A DNA stretch of 64,000 nucleotides, taken from assembly GCF_001269905.1 (NCBI RefSeq), contig NZ_LHVK01000003.1, forward strand, positions 248,001-312,000, given 5' to 3'. Position numbers and translations under genes: made by a program. The notes below the pieces were generated by a model, which saw nothing but the letters and a program-made list of their open reading frames with translations, ran no database searches and was not told the origin of the DNA. This document shows, one piece after another, positions 36,460 through 46,491 of this stretch (its first letter is position 1; each line of letters opens with the position of its first letter). This DNA comes from Pseudomonas corrugata (GTDB lineage: Bacteria > Pseudomonadota > Gammaproteobacteria > Pseudomonadales > Pseudomonadaceae).

Positions 36460-37400
36460 CACGCGTGGCCAGCCTCGCCGTAGACTTTCTTGAGGATGTC
36501 GCCAGCGCCCTGCTTCAGCAAGTCTTCGGCGACCCGCACCCCCAGCCCTTCAGCATCGCCACGGGGCGCCCGGGCCTCGGAGCTGAGCAGCGTGCCGCCA
36601 TCCGGATCGCCCACCAGGCCACGTAACCAGACTTGTTCGCCTTCAAGTACGGCATAGCAGGCAATCGGCACCTGGCAGCCACCGTTGAGGTGTTTGTTGA
36701 GGGCGCGCTCGGCAAAGACCCGCGTCGCGGTGTCTTCATGATGCAGGGGGGCCAGGAGTGCATGGACCTCGCTGTCAGCGCTGCGGCATTCGATGCCTAC
36801 CGCTCCTTGCCCACCGGCCGGCAGGCTGTCGTCGACGCTGATGGCCGAGGTGATGCGGTCCTCGAAGCCCAGGCGGATCAGGCCGGCGGAGGCGAGGATA
36901 ATGGCGTCGTACTCGCCAGCGTCGAGCTTGGCCAGGCGAGTGTTGACGTTGCCTCGCAGAAAGCGGATTTGCAGGTCAGGACGGCGGGTCAGCAACTGCG
37001 CCTGGCGACGCAGGCTGGACGTGCCGACCACGCTTGCGGCAGGCAGCGCTTCCAGGCTGGCAAAGGTATTGGAGACGAACGCATCGCGCGGGTCTTCCCG
37101 CTCGCAGATGCAAAACAGGCCCAGGCCTTCGGGGAAGTCCATGGGCACATCTTTCATCGAATGCACGGCGATGTCGGCTTCGTTGTTCAGCAGTGCGGTT
37201 TCCAGCTCCTTGACGAACAGACCCTTGCCGCCGATTTTCGACAGCGGCGAGTCCAACAGCTTGTCACCGCGACTGACCATGGGCACCAGCGTCACGATCA
37301 GGCCGGGATGGGCGGCTTCCAGACGGGCTTTGACGTATTCGGCCTGCCAGAGGGCCAGGGCGCTTTTACGGGTGGCGATGCGGATCTCGCGAGGGGACAT
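36459..37400 (-). CDS. hemC: Hydroxymethylbilane synthase (porphobilinogen deaminase)
   Basis: A 313-residue HemC that links four porphobilinogens into hydroxymethylbilane. [20 protein letters not shown] is the N-terminal signature; the catalytic Asp lies in [14 protein letters not shown] (about 82) and the cofactor-binding cysteine in [18 protein letters not shown] (about 242). First gene of the hemC–hemDX–hemY operon, all coupled by overlapping stops and starts. A 138 bp gap separates it from algR. Confidence 0.96.
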   Translation of the reverse strand: MSPREIRIATRKSALALWQAEYVKARLEAAHPGLIVTLVPMVSRGDKLLDSPLSKIGGKGLFVKELETALLNNEADIAVHSMKDVPMDFPEGLGLFCICEREDPRDAFVSNTFASLEALPAASVVGTSSLRRQAQLLTRRPDLQIRFLRGNVNTRLAKLDAGEYDAIILASAGLIRLGFEDRITSAISVDDSLPAGGQGAVGIECRSADSEVHALLAPLHHEDTATRVFAERALNKHLNGGCQVPIACYAVLEGEQVWLRGLVGDPDGGTLLSSEARAPRGDAEGLGVRVAEDLLKQGAGDILKKVYGEAGHA

Positions 37401-37538
37401 GGATCAATCCGTACTTAAAAGATACGGCGGATAATAACAGCTCAGCCAAATCCGCTTTGACTTGAATCACGACCCCAAGGCCTCCCTGGCCGTCAATATC
37501 CTGGAAACTCGAAGGTGCAACGCCGTTGGGGCATTACG

Positions 37539-38285
37539 CTAGAGCTGCTGCATCATCTTGCGCACGCCGGCCACATGTCGCCGGCTGACAATCAGCGCGT
37601 CGCCATTGAGGCCTTTGAGAAACAGCTGGAAATGCCCGAGGGGCGTACGTTGCAGACGCTCGATGCGTTCGCGGGCCACCAGGGCATTGCGGTGGATGCG
37701 CACGAACCGCTCGCCGAACTCGTCCTCGAGGGCCTTGAGAGGCTCGTCCAGCAGCACCTCACCACTCTCATGACGCAAGGTCACGTACTTGTGGTCGGCA
37801 ATGAAGTAGACCACCTGGTTCAATGGGATCAGTTCTATGCCCTTGCGGGTTCGCGCACTGATGTGGCTGCGTGGGCCGCTGCCACTTTCCGCTGCCGGAC
37901 GGGTCAGCGCCGCCAGTTGCACGCGGTTGGGCCGTTCGGCCTTGCGCAAGGCGTCGAGCAACGCCTCGGAAGTCACCGGCTTGACCAGGTAGCCCACGGC
38001 ACCGGCCTGCAACACCTCGGGTGGAAAATCGTCCCGAGCGGTGCAAAACACCACGGCGGGAGGCGACTCTCGTTCGCACAGCTTCGCCGCCACCTGCAGA
38101 CCGTCCAGGCCAGGCATGCGGATGTCGAGCAGCACGATATCCGGCTTGTGGCTGTCGATAAGGGCCAACGCCTCTTCGCCATTGGTGGCGCTCGGCTCCA
38201 GGACACTGTAACCCTCGAGTTCGCCAACCATTCGGCTCAGGCGCTCGCGGGTCAGTGGTTCGTCATCAACGATCAGGACATTCAT
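37539..38285 (-). CDS. algR: AlgR, LytTR-type response regulator
   Basis: A 248-residue response regulator: receiver domain 1 to about 115 with phospho-acceptor D54 (VLLDIRMPGLDG) and K in LVKPV; LytTR DNA-binding domain about 140–245 (RKGIELIPLNQVVYFIADHK; RIHRNALVARERIERLQRT). It is very close to P. aeruginosa AlgR, which controls alginate, type IV pili, cyclic-di-GMP and virulence genes. The start at 38285 lies in an ATGA overlap with the remnant algZ frame. Its cognate sensor is lost here, so phosphorylation must come from elsewhere or the protein works unphosphorylated. Confidence 0.96.
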   Translation of the reverse strand: MNVLIVDDEPLTRERLSRMVGELEGYSVLEPSATNGEEALALIDSHKPDIVLLDIRMPGLDGLQVAAKLCERESPPAVVFCTARDDFPPEVLQAGAVGYLVKPVTSEALLDALRKAERPNRVQLAALTRPAAESGSGPRSHISARTRKGIELIPLNQVVYFIADHKYVTLRHESGEVLLDEPLKALEDEFGERFVRIHRNALVARERIERLQRTPLGHFQLFLKGLNGDALIVSRRHVAGVRKMMQQL

Positions 38286-38515
38286 ATTGCGCTGGATTCC
38301 TGCGTGAGTCTCGCACAAGGATAGCGTAGACAGGGGAAGTGACATCCGTCACCGCGATCCACGCTAAGACTCGCTCGAGGGCCAAAAAGTGCCGCGAGGC
38401 GGTTGCCTATCTTTACCAGCGCTTGCCGACCGATGCTCGAGGCCCGTTGCCGCACGGCGTCGCCGTAGGGATTGTTCATTTTCAATCTGATCAATATTGA
38501 GCCCCCCTGGTAGAT
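38282..38515 (-). pseudogene. algZ: 3' remnant of algZ (fimS), the AlgR partner sensor kinase
   Basis: In the frame that ends TGA at 38282, overlapping the algR ATG, the last about 75 codons read like the C-terminus of the AlgZ ATPase domain: ILIRLKMNNPYGDA, then ALVKIGNRLAALFGPRASLS and CLRYPCARLTQESS. The G2-type glycines are degraded (SSIGRQALV). Only 460 bp separate algR from argH, where about 1.05 kb of algZ normally lies, so the membrane domain, H-box and N-box are gone. The left limit is approximate. Upstream of about 38515 the frame no longer resembles a kinase. Confidence 0.68.
38365..38392 (-). promoter_or_regulatory. Candidate AlgU (sigma22/sigmaE-like) promoter of algR
   Basis: GCACTT and TCTTA on the minus strand are separated by 17 bases and resemble the AlgU consensus GAACTT–N16/17–TCTRA with one mismatch in each box. 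It lies about 80 bases upstream of the algR ATG, inside the algZ remnant, where an AlgU promoter of algR would be expected. Weak on sequence alone. Confidence 0.25.
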
Positions 38516-38745
38516 TCGACCCATGCGCCATGATGGAAAAAGCAAAACTCCTATCGTCCACTGTAGACGGTTGCCAAGACGATATTGCTCAATCGGAAAA
38601 TATCGTTGTGCAGAAACCGGCCTGAACGCCCGGCTCGTGCGCAAAAAACCTGCCGACCAGTGCCAGCGCCAGCCCCGGCAACCCTGCTATCATCCGCCGC
38701 AGCCTTTAACCCCTATTTTCTCCACAGCCGATCACGAGCGAATTC

Positions 38746-40140
<1,395 letters not shown>

Positions 40141-40152
40141 AAGCTAAAAAGC

Positions 40153-40245
40153 TTCGCGAGCAAGCCCGCTCCCACATGGGATCTCCAATGAACACAAACT
40201 TGTGGACATATAAAGATCCAATGAGGGAGCGGGCTTGCTCGCGAA
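40153..40245. repeat. REPIN after argH, GGGCTTGCTCGC subtype
   Basis: TTCGCGAGCAAGCCCGCTCC and its exact reverse complement flank about 50 bases of AT-richer spacer. Lies between convergent argH and the GST gene. Confidence 0.88.
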
Positions 40246-40270
40246 TGCGACCTCAAGAACGCCAAAGACC

Positions 40271-40930
40271 CTACTTCTTGGCAGCGATCATCGCCAAAAA
40301 CGCCGGCATTCCCTCCTCCCTGTCAGCCGCAATCCGCTGCACGTTCGGATTCTCTCCCAACCGCTCCATCAGTGCCTTGGCTGCCGGCACGTCCGCGAAC
40401 AGGTCGATATCGAACAGCTTTTTGCCCACCTGTAAGGCTGGCGAAACACCATAGAGAAAGTACAAGTCGGCAATGCTCAAGCTGTCGCCCGCGACATAGG
40501 GTGAGAACTTGCCGTGCCTGCCCAGCGAGGCGAACCCCAGCAGCAGTTCAGCCTTGCTCTTTTCCTTGATGGCATCGGGTACTGTCATGCCGAAGAATGC
40601 CTCGGCGTAGCAGGCTCGCCCGGGCAGCTCGATGTACAACTCGATCTCCCGGCACAGGGCCAGGACCCGGGCACGTTCAAACGGATCGGCGGGCAGCAGG
40701 GCTTTGCCCGGTTGGGTTTGCTCGATGTACTCGAGGATCACGCTGGTTTCATTGATGAAGCCGTGGTCGGTTTTCAGCACCGGCACTTTGCCCCGCGGGC
40801 TGATGGCGAGTACGTCCGGAGTCTGGCTGCCATAGAACGGCACTTCTTCGAAGGGCACCCCCTTCTCCAGCAACGCCAGCTTGACCATGTTGTAATAGTT
40901 ACTGGCGCAGAAACCATAAAGCTTGAGCAT
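40271..40930 (-). CDS. Glutathione S-transferase family protein
   Basis: A 219-residue GST: thioredoxin-like N-terminal domain (MLKLYGFCASNYYNMVKLAL; the cis-Pro KVPVLKTD; INETSVILEYIEQTQPG) and helical C-terminal domain (about 88–215). The N-terminal catalytic position is Ser/Tyr-rich (CASNYYN), so the active residue is uncertain. The start at 40930 fits the family; the longer open frame upstream reads into the next gene's promoter. Substrate unknown; likely detoxification. Confidence 0.88.
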   Translation of the reverse strand: MLKLYGFCASNYYNMVKLALLEKGVPFEEVPFYGSQTPDVLAISPRGKVPVLKTDHGFINETSVILEYIEQTQPGKALLPADPFERARVLALCREIELYIELPGRACYAEAFFGMTVPDAIKEKSKAELLLGFASLGRHGKFSPYVAGDSLSIADLYFLYGVSPALQVGKKLFDIDLFADVPAAKALMERLGENPNVQRIAADREEGMPAFLAMIAAKK

Positions 40931-41054
40931 TGCAAATACCTCCAGTCCGTGTGGGGTGGGCAGCCTTGCGTTATAGACTGTCGGGGCATTTCGCGCCAGG
41001 CGCATCACGCCGCTGAATGCAGGTAAACTGGCGCCTTTCCCATAGGAGCCAGCC

Positions 41055-41339
41055 ATGAGCGAGCCAACCGACATCGACAACGATGAAGAAGAATTCGTCG
41101 AGTCGACCCTGATCGAAGCCATTGAAAACCAGATCGAAAGCGGAAACCCGCCAGCAGCCAAGGCCACCTTCAATAAACTGACCCTGGTCAATTACGAGCG
41201 CGAAGAGATCCTCAACCTCATGGCCCATGTATTGGCCTTCGAGATCGACGCCATGCTCGATGAAGACCGCCCGTTCGACACCCAATGGTATGAAGAGGCG
41301 TTGCGCAAGCTGCCTGAGTTGCCACCGGAAAAGAACTGA
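41055..41339 (+). CDS. Conserved small acidic protein of unknown function
   Basis: A 94-residue, strongly acidic protein (DIDNDEEEFVESTLIEAIEN near the start) with a helical pattern throughout and no membrane segment. Start preceded by GGAGCC. I believe it is conserved beside argH in Pseudomonas, but I cannot assign a function; the FNKLTLVNYEREEILNLMAH core may serve as a small adaptor fold. Confidence 0.75.
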   Translation: MSEPTDIDNDEEEFVESTLIEAIENQIESGNPPAAKATFNKLTLVNYEREEILNLMAHVLAFEIDAMLDEDRPFDTQWYEEALRKLPELPPEKN

Positions 41340-41373
41340 AGCCGCTGCGGCGGGAGGGACGGCCTCAAACACT

Positions 41374-41458
41374 GTGGGAGCAAGGCTTGCCCGCGATGAA
41401 ACCGATGCGATCGCTCATGAATCGAGGCGCCTGCATCGCGAGCAAGCTTTGCGCCCAC
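41374..41458. repeat. Divergent REP pair
   Basis: GTGGGAGCAAGGCTTGCCCG on the left and GAGCAAGCTTTGCGCCCACA on the right are imperfect complements, an eroded REPIN between the acidic-protein gene and the TIGR02647 gene. Confidence 0.7.
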
Positions 41459-41572
41459 ACACGCTCCATCGCCCAAAACAAAAAAAGCCTGCCTCTGACA
41501 CTGGACAGCTCGACCGAGTACGCTCACCTTAGTGACGCTATCGTCCATATTCCTAGAAAGTCTGGAGTCCTT

Positions 41573-41818
41573 ATGTCGCTTACCCCTGAGCTGGTTGCCG
41601 AACTGGAAATCCTTGCACTCTTCAACCTGGACAGTTCCCAGGAAGGCCTGAAAATCCATCAGACCGCTGCCCCTAAAGCCATTGCCGCTGCCCAACGCCT
41701 GTACGACAAGGAACTGATCACCCAACCCGACGGTGGTTATCTGACCAGCCTGGGTCGTGACGCCGCGCAAAATGTACAAACCGTCCTGACGATACTCAGC
41801 GTTCAAGAAGCCGCCTGA
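41573..41818 (+). CDS. TIGR02647 family protein
   Basis: An 81-residue protein beginning MSLTPELVAELEILALFNLD after GGAGTCC. A winged-helix-like pattern is suggested by IAAAQRLYDKELITQPDGGYLT, reminiscent of a small DNA-binding fold. The family is restricted to gammaproteobacteria and has no known function. The longer upstream frame to 41387 runs through a REP element and is not used. Located just upstream of cyaA. Confidence 0.82.
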   Translation: MSLTPELVAELEILALFNLDSSQEGLKIHQTAAPKAIAAAQRLYDKELITQPDGGYLTSLGRDAAQNVQTVLTILSVQEAA

Positions 41819-41832
41819 CTCCTCCTATCGCC

Positions 41833-41858
41833 CACGGAAATCCGCTTCGCCGGATTTC
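41833..41858 (+). terminator. Hairpin after the TIGR02647 gene
   Basis: CGGAAATCCG and CGGATTTCCG pair perfectly over a CTTCGC loop, 14 bp after the stop. No T-run follows, so termination would be Rho-assisted or the hairpin protects the message. Confidence 0.4.
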
Positions 41859-41994
41859 CGCAGGCGCGGGCGCCTTGCGTGAAAAATCTGACGTCCAGGC
41901 CCTACTTTCAGTTTAAGAATTCCCCAACCCGGACGCTAAACTTCCATCACCTCTGATTTCCCACGTTCGACGCCGCGAGCCGGTTTGAGCCGAC

Positions 41995-44838
41995 ATGACC
42001 CGCAATCACGAAATACGCCCCGATCTGGACGAGGGAATCGACCGTAAGGTCCTCGGCCAACTGCGCGCACGTTTTCTCAAGCTCAACACCGTCCGGATGG
42101 ATCGCGCCATGGAGGGCTTGTCGCCTCGCCAGCAAGGCGTGTTGACGCTGCTCCCGCTGTTTTTCCACGTCAACCATCCGCTGCTGCCAGGCTACGTATC
42201 CGGCAGTACACCGGCCGGGCTGTCGAACTACGAACCCGACGCCAACGTCCTCGCCGACGCCCAGCGACTGACCCGCTCGTTCTCCTACAAGCCACGCCAT
42301 GGCAGCAACCCGCCGCGCCCCATCCTGGGCTTGTACCTGATGGGCAGCCTGGGCACGCTCGCCCAGGCTGATCAGAGCGACATGGATGTCTGGGTCTGCC
42401 ATGGGCCGAACCTGAGCGACGACGAACTGGCCGAGTTGCGCAAGAAGTGCCAGTTGCTCGAAGCCTGGGCGGCGACCCAGGGCGCCGAAGCCCATTTTTT
42501 TCTGATCGATCCGGCCCGGTTCGTGCGGGGTGAGCGGGACAATCAACTCAGTTCCGACGATTGCGGTACGACCCAGCATTACCTGTTGCTGGACGAGTTC
42601 TACCGCACGGCGATCTGGCTGGCCGGGCGTACACCGATCTGGTGGCTGGTGCCGGTGTACGAGGAAGACAACTATGAGGAATACACCCATACGTTGCTTT
42701 CCAAGCGCTTCATCCGCGCCGATGAGACCCTGGACCTCGGGCACTTGGCCTACATTCCACCGGGCGAGTTCATCGGCGCCGGGCTCTGGCAATTGTTCAA
42801 GGGCATCGAGTCGCCCTACAAATCCGTGCTCAAACTGCTGCTGACCGAGGTCTACGCCAGCGAACACCCCAATGTCCGCTGCCTGAGCCTGCGCTTCAAA
42901 CAGGCCGTGTTCGCCAATCGCCTGGATCTGGAGGAACTGGACCCCTATATGCTGGTTTACCGCCGCATCGAGGAGTACCTCAACGCTCGCGGTGAATCCG
43001 AGCGCCTGGAACTGATCCGGCGTGCGCTGTACCTGAAGGTCAATCGCAAGCTCACCGGCCAAGGTCGCAGCAGCGGCTGGCAACGGGTACTGCTTGAGCG
43101 CCTGGCCAGGGAATGGGGCTGGGACCCGCGCCAACTCGCGCTACTGGACAGCCGCAGCCAGTGGAAAGTGCGCCAGGTCAGCAACGAACGTCGCGCGCTG
43201 GTCAACGAACTGACCTACAGCTATCGCTTCCTGACCCAGTTCGCCCGCACCGAAAAAACCGTCAGCCTGATCAACAAGCGTGACCTCAACGTCCTTGGCC
43301 GCCGGTTGTATGCAGCCTTCGAACGCAAGGCCGACAAGGTCGAGTTCATCAATCCGGGCATCGCCCCGGACCTGGCCGAGGACACCCTGACGCTGGTCCA
43401 GTCGCCCAACAAGAAAGAACCCGGGCAGAACCAGTGGGGCCTCTACAACGGCAGCCTCAACGCTCTGGAGTGGGAAAATTTCGCGCCGATCAAGCGCAGC
43501 CGTGAACTGCTGGAGCTGCTGACCTGGTGCCATCGCAACGGCGTGATCGACAGCAGTACACGCCTGGCGCTGCACCCGGGTGACAGTGACTTGAGCGAGT
43601 TCGAACTGTTCAACCTGCTGGGCAGCCTGCAACAGGCCATCGCCTTGCCGCTGGTCACGGTCGACGAAGAACAGCTGCTGCACGCCAGCGTCCCCAGTGA
43701 AGTGCTGGTCCTGGTGAACGTCGGCGTCGACCCGCTCAAGCATCACCGTGACCTGAATATCCTGATGACTACCGAGCGCACCGACTCCCTGAGCTACGCC
43801 GGGGTCCGGGAAAACCTGGTACTGACGCTCGACCAGGTTACGCTTAACAGCTGGAATGAGGTGCTGGTCAACCGCTTCGATGGCGAGCACGCGCTGCTCG
43901 ACTGTCTGCGCGACTACCTCAACGACCTGCCCGCCACTGCGCGCCAGCCGCGCTTGCAGGTACGTTGTTTCTGCCACAACCGGGCGCAGTTCATTGCACG
44001 GCGGGTCGAAGAAGTCATCGAAACAGCCCAGACCCTGCTGCTGAGCAGACTCAACCACCGCTATTTGCTGAAGGTGCAGCAGTATTATCACGTGCTGGAA
44101 CTGGTTCCCGGCCAGGTCAGGCACGTGGCGCTGAGCAGCCTGTCGGCATTGCTGGATTACCTGGGCGAAGAGCTGAGCACCTACAGCCCGCTGCACCTGG
44201 ACCCGATGGCCCTGGAAGACCACGACCTGGCGCTGATCCTGCCTATGGGCCAGCCCGAATGCATCCAGGTGTTCTACCGGGTCAATGAGGACGACGCCGA
44301 ACTGTATGTGCTCGATGAGCTCAATGCCCTGTGGCATCAGCGCCTGCCCTATCACGACGAAAACAGCCTGCTGGTGCCACTTCAGCGTTTTCTGCAATCG
44401 GTGCTGTACCGTCGGGACGCCTTGCTGTCGATGGACACCGACCAGCCGTTGAACCTGGAAACCCTGTACTACCAACTCCTGCCCTCAGGCAACGGACGCG
44501 CACGCCGGATCGAAATACGCCCGGTGCCGCAGACATCCGAGAACAAGCCGTTCTACGACGTGCAAGCCATTATCGGCAAAGCGACCCATGGCCAGGTCCA
44601 CGTTACACTGTACTGCAATCAACAGGAGTTTTCGGAACTGGAGCATGGCGACCAGCTGTTCCGTGTAGTCGCCAGCGAGATCGTCGAGCAGCGCCGCGAG
44701 GCCGAACGCTATCGCTGCTACATCACCGACCTGGACCTCTCGGGCCTGGTGGGTGACAGCGCCTGCTCAAGCAATCTGTACCTGCGCTACAAGGCCGATC
44801 TGGAGCGCGCCCTGAACGAAGCGCTGGCTCTGGTCTGA
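41995..44838 (+). CDS. cyaA: Class I adenylate cyclase
   Basis: A 947-residue cyclase that makes cAMP from ATP. The N-terminal catalytic half contains the nucleotidyltransferase-like motif LYLMGSLGTLAQADQSDMDV (about 110–130: G-S followed by D-x-D) typical of enterobacterial-type CyaA; the C-terminal half is regulatory. Length is somewhat above the E. coli enzyme. In Pseudomonas it works alongside membrane CyaB to feed Vfr. It is convergent with rnk, only 5 bp apart, with no terminator between them. Confidence 0.95.
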   Translation: MTRNHEIRPDLDEGIDRKVLGQLRARFLKLNTVRMDRAMEGLSPRQQGVLTLLPLFFHVNHPLLPGYVSGSTPAGLSNYEPDANVLADAQRLTRSFSYKPRHGSNPPRPILGLYLMGSLGTLAQADQSDMDVWVCHGPNLSDDELAELRKKCQLLEAWAATQGAEAHFFLIDPARFVRGERDNQLSSDDCGTTQHYLLLDEFYRTAIWLAGRTPIWWLVPVYEEDNYEEYTHTLLSKRFIRADETLDLGHLAYIPPGEFIGAGLWQLFKGIESPYKSVLKLLLTEVYASEHPNVRCLSLRFKQAVFANRLDLEELDPYMLVYRRIEEYLNARGESERLELIRRALYLKVNRKLTGQGRSSGWQRVLLERLAREWGWDPRQLALLDSRSQWKVRQVSNERRALVNELTYSYRFLTQFARTEKTVSLINKRDLNVLGRRLYAAFERKADKVEFINPGIAPDLAEDTLTLVQSPNKKEPGQNQWGLYNGSLNALEWENFAPIKRSRELLELLTWCHRNGVIDSSTRLALHPGDSDLSEFELFNLLGSLQQAIALPLVTVDEEQLLHASVPSEVLVLVNVGVDPLKHHRDLNILMTTERTDSLSYAGVRENLVLTLDQVTLNSWNEVLVNRFDGEHALLDCLRDYLNDLPATARQPRLQVRCFCHNRAQFIARRVEEVIETAQTLLLSRLNHRYLLKVQQYYHVLELVPGQVRHVALSSLSALLDYLGEELSTYSPLHLDPMALEDHDLALILPMGQPECIQVFYRVNEDDAELYVLDELNALWHQRLPYHDENSLLVPLQRFLQSVLYRRDALLSMDTDQPLNLETLYYQLLPSGNGRARRIEIRPVPQTSENKPFYDVQAIIGKATHGQVHVTLYCNQQEFSELEHGDQLFRVVASEIVEQRREAERYRCYITDLDLSGLVGDSACSSNLYLRYKADLERALNEALALV

Positions 44839-44843
44839 AGCCC

Positions 44844-45254
44844 TCAGAGGTGGAAATCGCCGCCCGCTTCGGGCTGGTATTCCACCGCCAGCAACGTCAA
44901 CTTCAACGTCTTGCCGCCCGGCGCCGGCCAATCGATGTGCTGGCCGACCTTCAGCCCCAGCAAGGCGCTGCCAACCGGCGCGAGGATCGAGACCTTGCCT
45001 TCGTCGGCATTCGCGTCCTGTGGATAAACCAGGGTCAGGTGGTAATCCTTGCCGCTGCCTTCCTCGCGGCAATGCACGCGAGCGTTCATGGTCACGACAT
45101 CGGCGGGCACGTCTTCGTGGCTCACCAGGGTCTCGGCGCGGTCCAGTTCTGTCTGCAACGCAACCACGCCCGGCAGCGTTTCGTCGAGACTGTCGATCAG
45201 GCGCTCCAGACGTTGTACGTCCAGGCGGGTAAGAGTGATGGAAGGTGCGGTCAT
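44844..45254 (-). CDS. rnk: Rnk, nucleoside diphosphate kinase regulator
   Basis: A 136-residue GreA/GreB-related protein: a short N-terminal coiled coil (LTRLDVQRLERLIDSLDETL) and a C-terminal FKBP-like domain (NARVHCREEGSGKDYHLTLV; ILAPVGSALLGLKVGQHIDW). Rnk binds RNA polymerase and affects nucleotide pools and polyphosphate/alginate phenotypes. The start at 45254 follows AAAGGAGTC; the ATG upstream at 45293 lies in a terminator hairpin. Confidence 0.93.
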   Translation of the reverse strand: MTAPSITLTRLDVQRLERLIDSLDETLPGVVALQTELDRAETLVSHEDVPADVVTMNARVHCREEGSGKDYHLTLVYPQDANADEGKVSILAPVGSALLGLKVGQHIDWPAPGGKTLKLTLLAVEYQPEAGGDFHL

Positions 45255-45289
45255 GATCCAGGCAGACTCCTTTCTTCTGCACGAAAAAA

Positions 45290-45322
45290 GCAAAACCCCG
45301 CCACAAAAAGACGGGGTTTTTC
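45290..45322 (-). terminator. Hairpin with T-run in the rnk leader
   Basis: On the minus strand AAAACCCCG pairs with CGGGGTTTT, followed by TTTTGCTTTTTT. It lies only 36 bases before the rnk ATG. It could terminate transcription from the cyaY–DUF1289 side or act as an attenuator in the rnk leader. Confidence 0.65.
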
Positions 45323-45404
45323 ACAGGCCTCGGTAAGTTGAGGCGTAGCCGGACACTATCACAGCTCAAAAAATATACAAGCGAGGTGGGTTTGCACATC
45401 CACA

Positions 45405-45526
45405 TGTGGCGAGGGGATTTATCCCCGTTGGGCTGCGAAGCGGCCCTAAAACCTGACACCTCGGCATGCCGATAGACTGCTATGGGGCTGCTGCGCAGCC
45501 CAGCGGGGATAAATCCCCTCGCCACA
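45405..45526. repeat. REP doublet, GAGGGGATTTATCCCC family
   Basis: TGTGGCGAGGGGATTTATCC at the left is repeated in inverted form at the right end, and the interior holds a second inverted pair (GGGCTGCGAAGCGGCCC and GGGGCTGCTGCGCAGCCC). This two-layer palindrome differs from the GTGGGAGC family elsewhere in the window. It abuts the DUF1289 stop within 5 bp. Confidence 0.85.
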
Positions 45527-45530
45527 TTGA

Positions 45531-45749
45531 TCACGCCAAGGCTTTGCGTTGCGCCGCCTCGGCACAGATCACCCGCCGGCGCCCATCATCGGCCGAGCGC
45601 CATTCACGGATATCCTCCACATGGCGGAAACAGCCGAGGCAAACCTTCTGCTCATCCAGCTTGCACACGCCGGTACACGGCGACGACACGGCAGGGCTGA
45701 CGTTGCTGTAGAGCGGCTTGGGTGGCCGCGCAGGGGCGGTCTGATTCAT
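45531..45749 (-). CDS. DUF1289 protein
   Basis: A 72-residue protein with the DUF1289 core SPCTGVCKLDEQKVCLGCFR (about 23–42), four cysteines spaced as a likely metal or Fe–S ligand set, followed by REWRSADDGRRRVI. It starts 4 bp after the cyaY stop, so they are probably co-transcribed; linkage to frataxin hints at iron-sulfur metabolism. Longer upstream frame overlaps cyaY and is not used. Confidence 0.85.
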   Translation of the reverse strand: MNQTAPARPPKPLYSNVSPAVSSPCTGVCKLDEQKVCLGCFRHVEDIREWRSADDGRRRVICAEAAQRKALA

Positions 45750-45753
45750 GTTG

Positions 45754-46086
45754 CTACAGACCTTCGAACTCAAGTTCCACACCGGCCTGCTGCTTGACGA
45801 CACGCTCGAGCATTTCGCCCAATTGCTCCTCGCTCTTGTCGCACATCCAGCGCTCGCTTTCCTCGTCGTAGTCGAAGTGGAAGCCACCGGACACCGCCGC
45901 CAGCCACAACTGCCGCAACGGCTCCTGGCGACTGAAGATCAACTGGCTGCCATTTTCGAACTTGACGGTGAGCACGCCGGCGGAGCTTTCCAGATCGATG
46001 TCCAGTTCGCTCTCGTCGAAGATATCCTCCAGCATTTGCTGGGCGGTATCGACCAGATCGTGAAAGCGGGCTTCAGTCAAACTCAT
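45754..46086 (-). CDS. cyaY: Frataxin-like iron donor CyaY
   Basis: A 110-residue frataxin. The acidic first helix (FHDLVDTAQQMLEDIFDESE) binds iron, the beta sheet follows (GVLTVKFENGSQLIFSRQEP; QLWLAAVSGGFHFDYDEES). It regulates iron delivery to IscS/IscU in Fe–S assembly. Divergent from lptM/lysA. Confidence 0.95.
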   Translation of the reverse strand: MSLTEARFHDLVDTAQQMLEDIFDESELDIDLESSAGVLTVKFENGSQLIFSRQEPLRQLWLAAVSGGFHFDYDEESERWMCDKSEEQLGEMLERVVKQQAGVELEFEGL

Positions 46087-46311
46087 TGCGGCAACCTCGA
46101 AAATGTCTGCTCATGCTCAAGCGCCGCAAGATACGGACGCTCCCCGACGATTGCAAAGGATAACCGACAACCACCGCCGGGGGCCGTGAAATGTCCATGG
46201 AACCGGACATATAGGCCAGCAGCCCCGCCGGACGGGAACCCCGTTGCATAGGCAAGCCGTCGGGTGGCCGGTATACTCCGGCGCAATTAACGCATTTTCA
46301 AGGATTTCGCC

Positions 46312-46482
46312 ATGAAGCGCCTGATCTCTTCCCTTGCTGCGCTCGTCGCGGTTGCCTGCCTTGTGACGGCCTGTGGTCAAAAAGGTCCGCTGTACCTGCC
46401 TGATGACAGCAAGTCCCCTGAAGAGCAGGCCAAATCGTCGCAATCCAAGTCCCACTCGCACGACACCCAAACCACCTACTAA
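46312..46482 (+). CDS. lptM: LptM small lipoprotein (LPS translocon maturation factor)
   Basis: A 56-residue lipoprotein: MKRLISSLAALVAVACLVTA then C-GQKGPLYLP, followed by a hydrophilic Ser/Lys/His tail ending THTTY-like (DTQTTY). The lipobox VTAC and the CGQKGPLYLP block define the YifL/LptM family, which assists disulfide maturation of LptD. Start preceded by AAGGATTTCGCC. It lies 9 bp before lysA, the arrangement seen in most gammaproteobacteria. A TATACT -10-like element lies at 46272–46277. Confidence 0.93.
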   Translation: MKRLISSLAALVAVACLVTACGQKGPLYLPDDSKSPEEQAKSSQSKSHSHDTQTTY

Positions 46483-46491
46483 GGGAACGCC

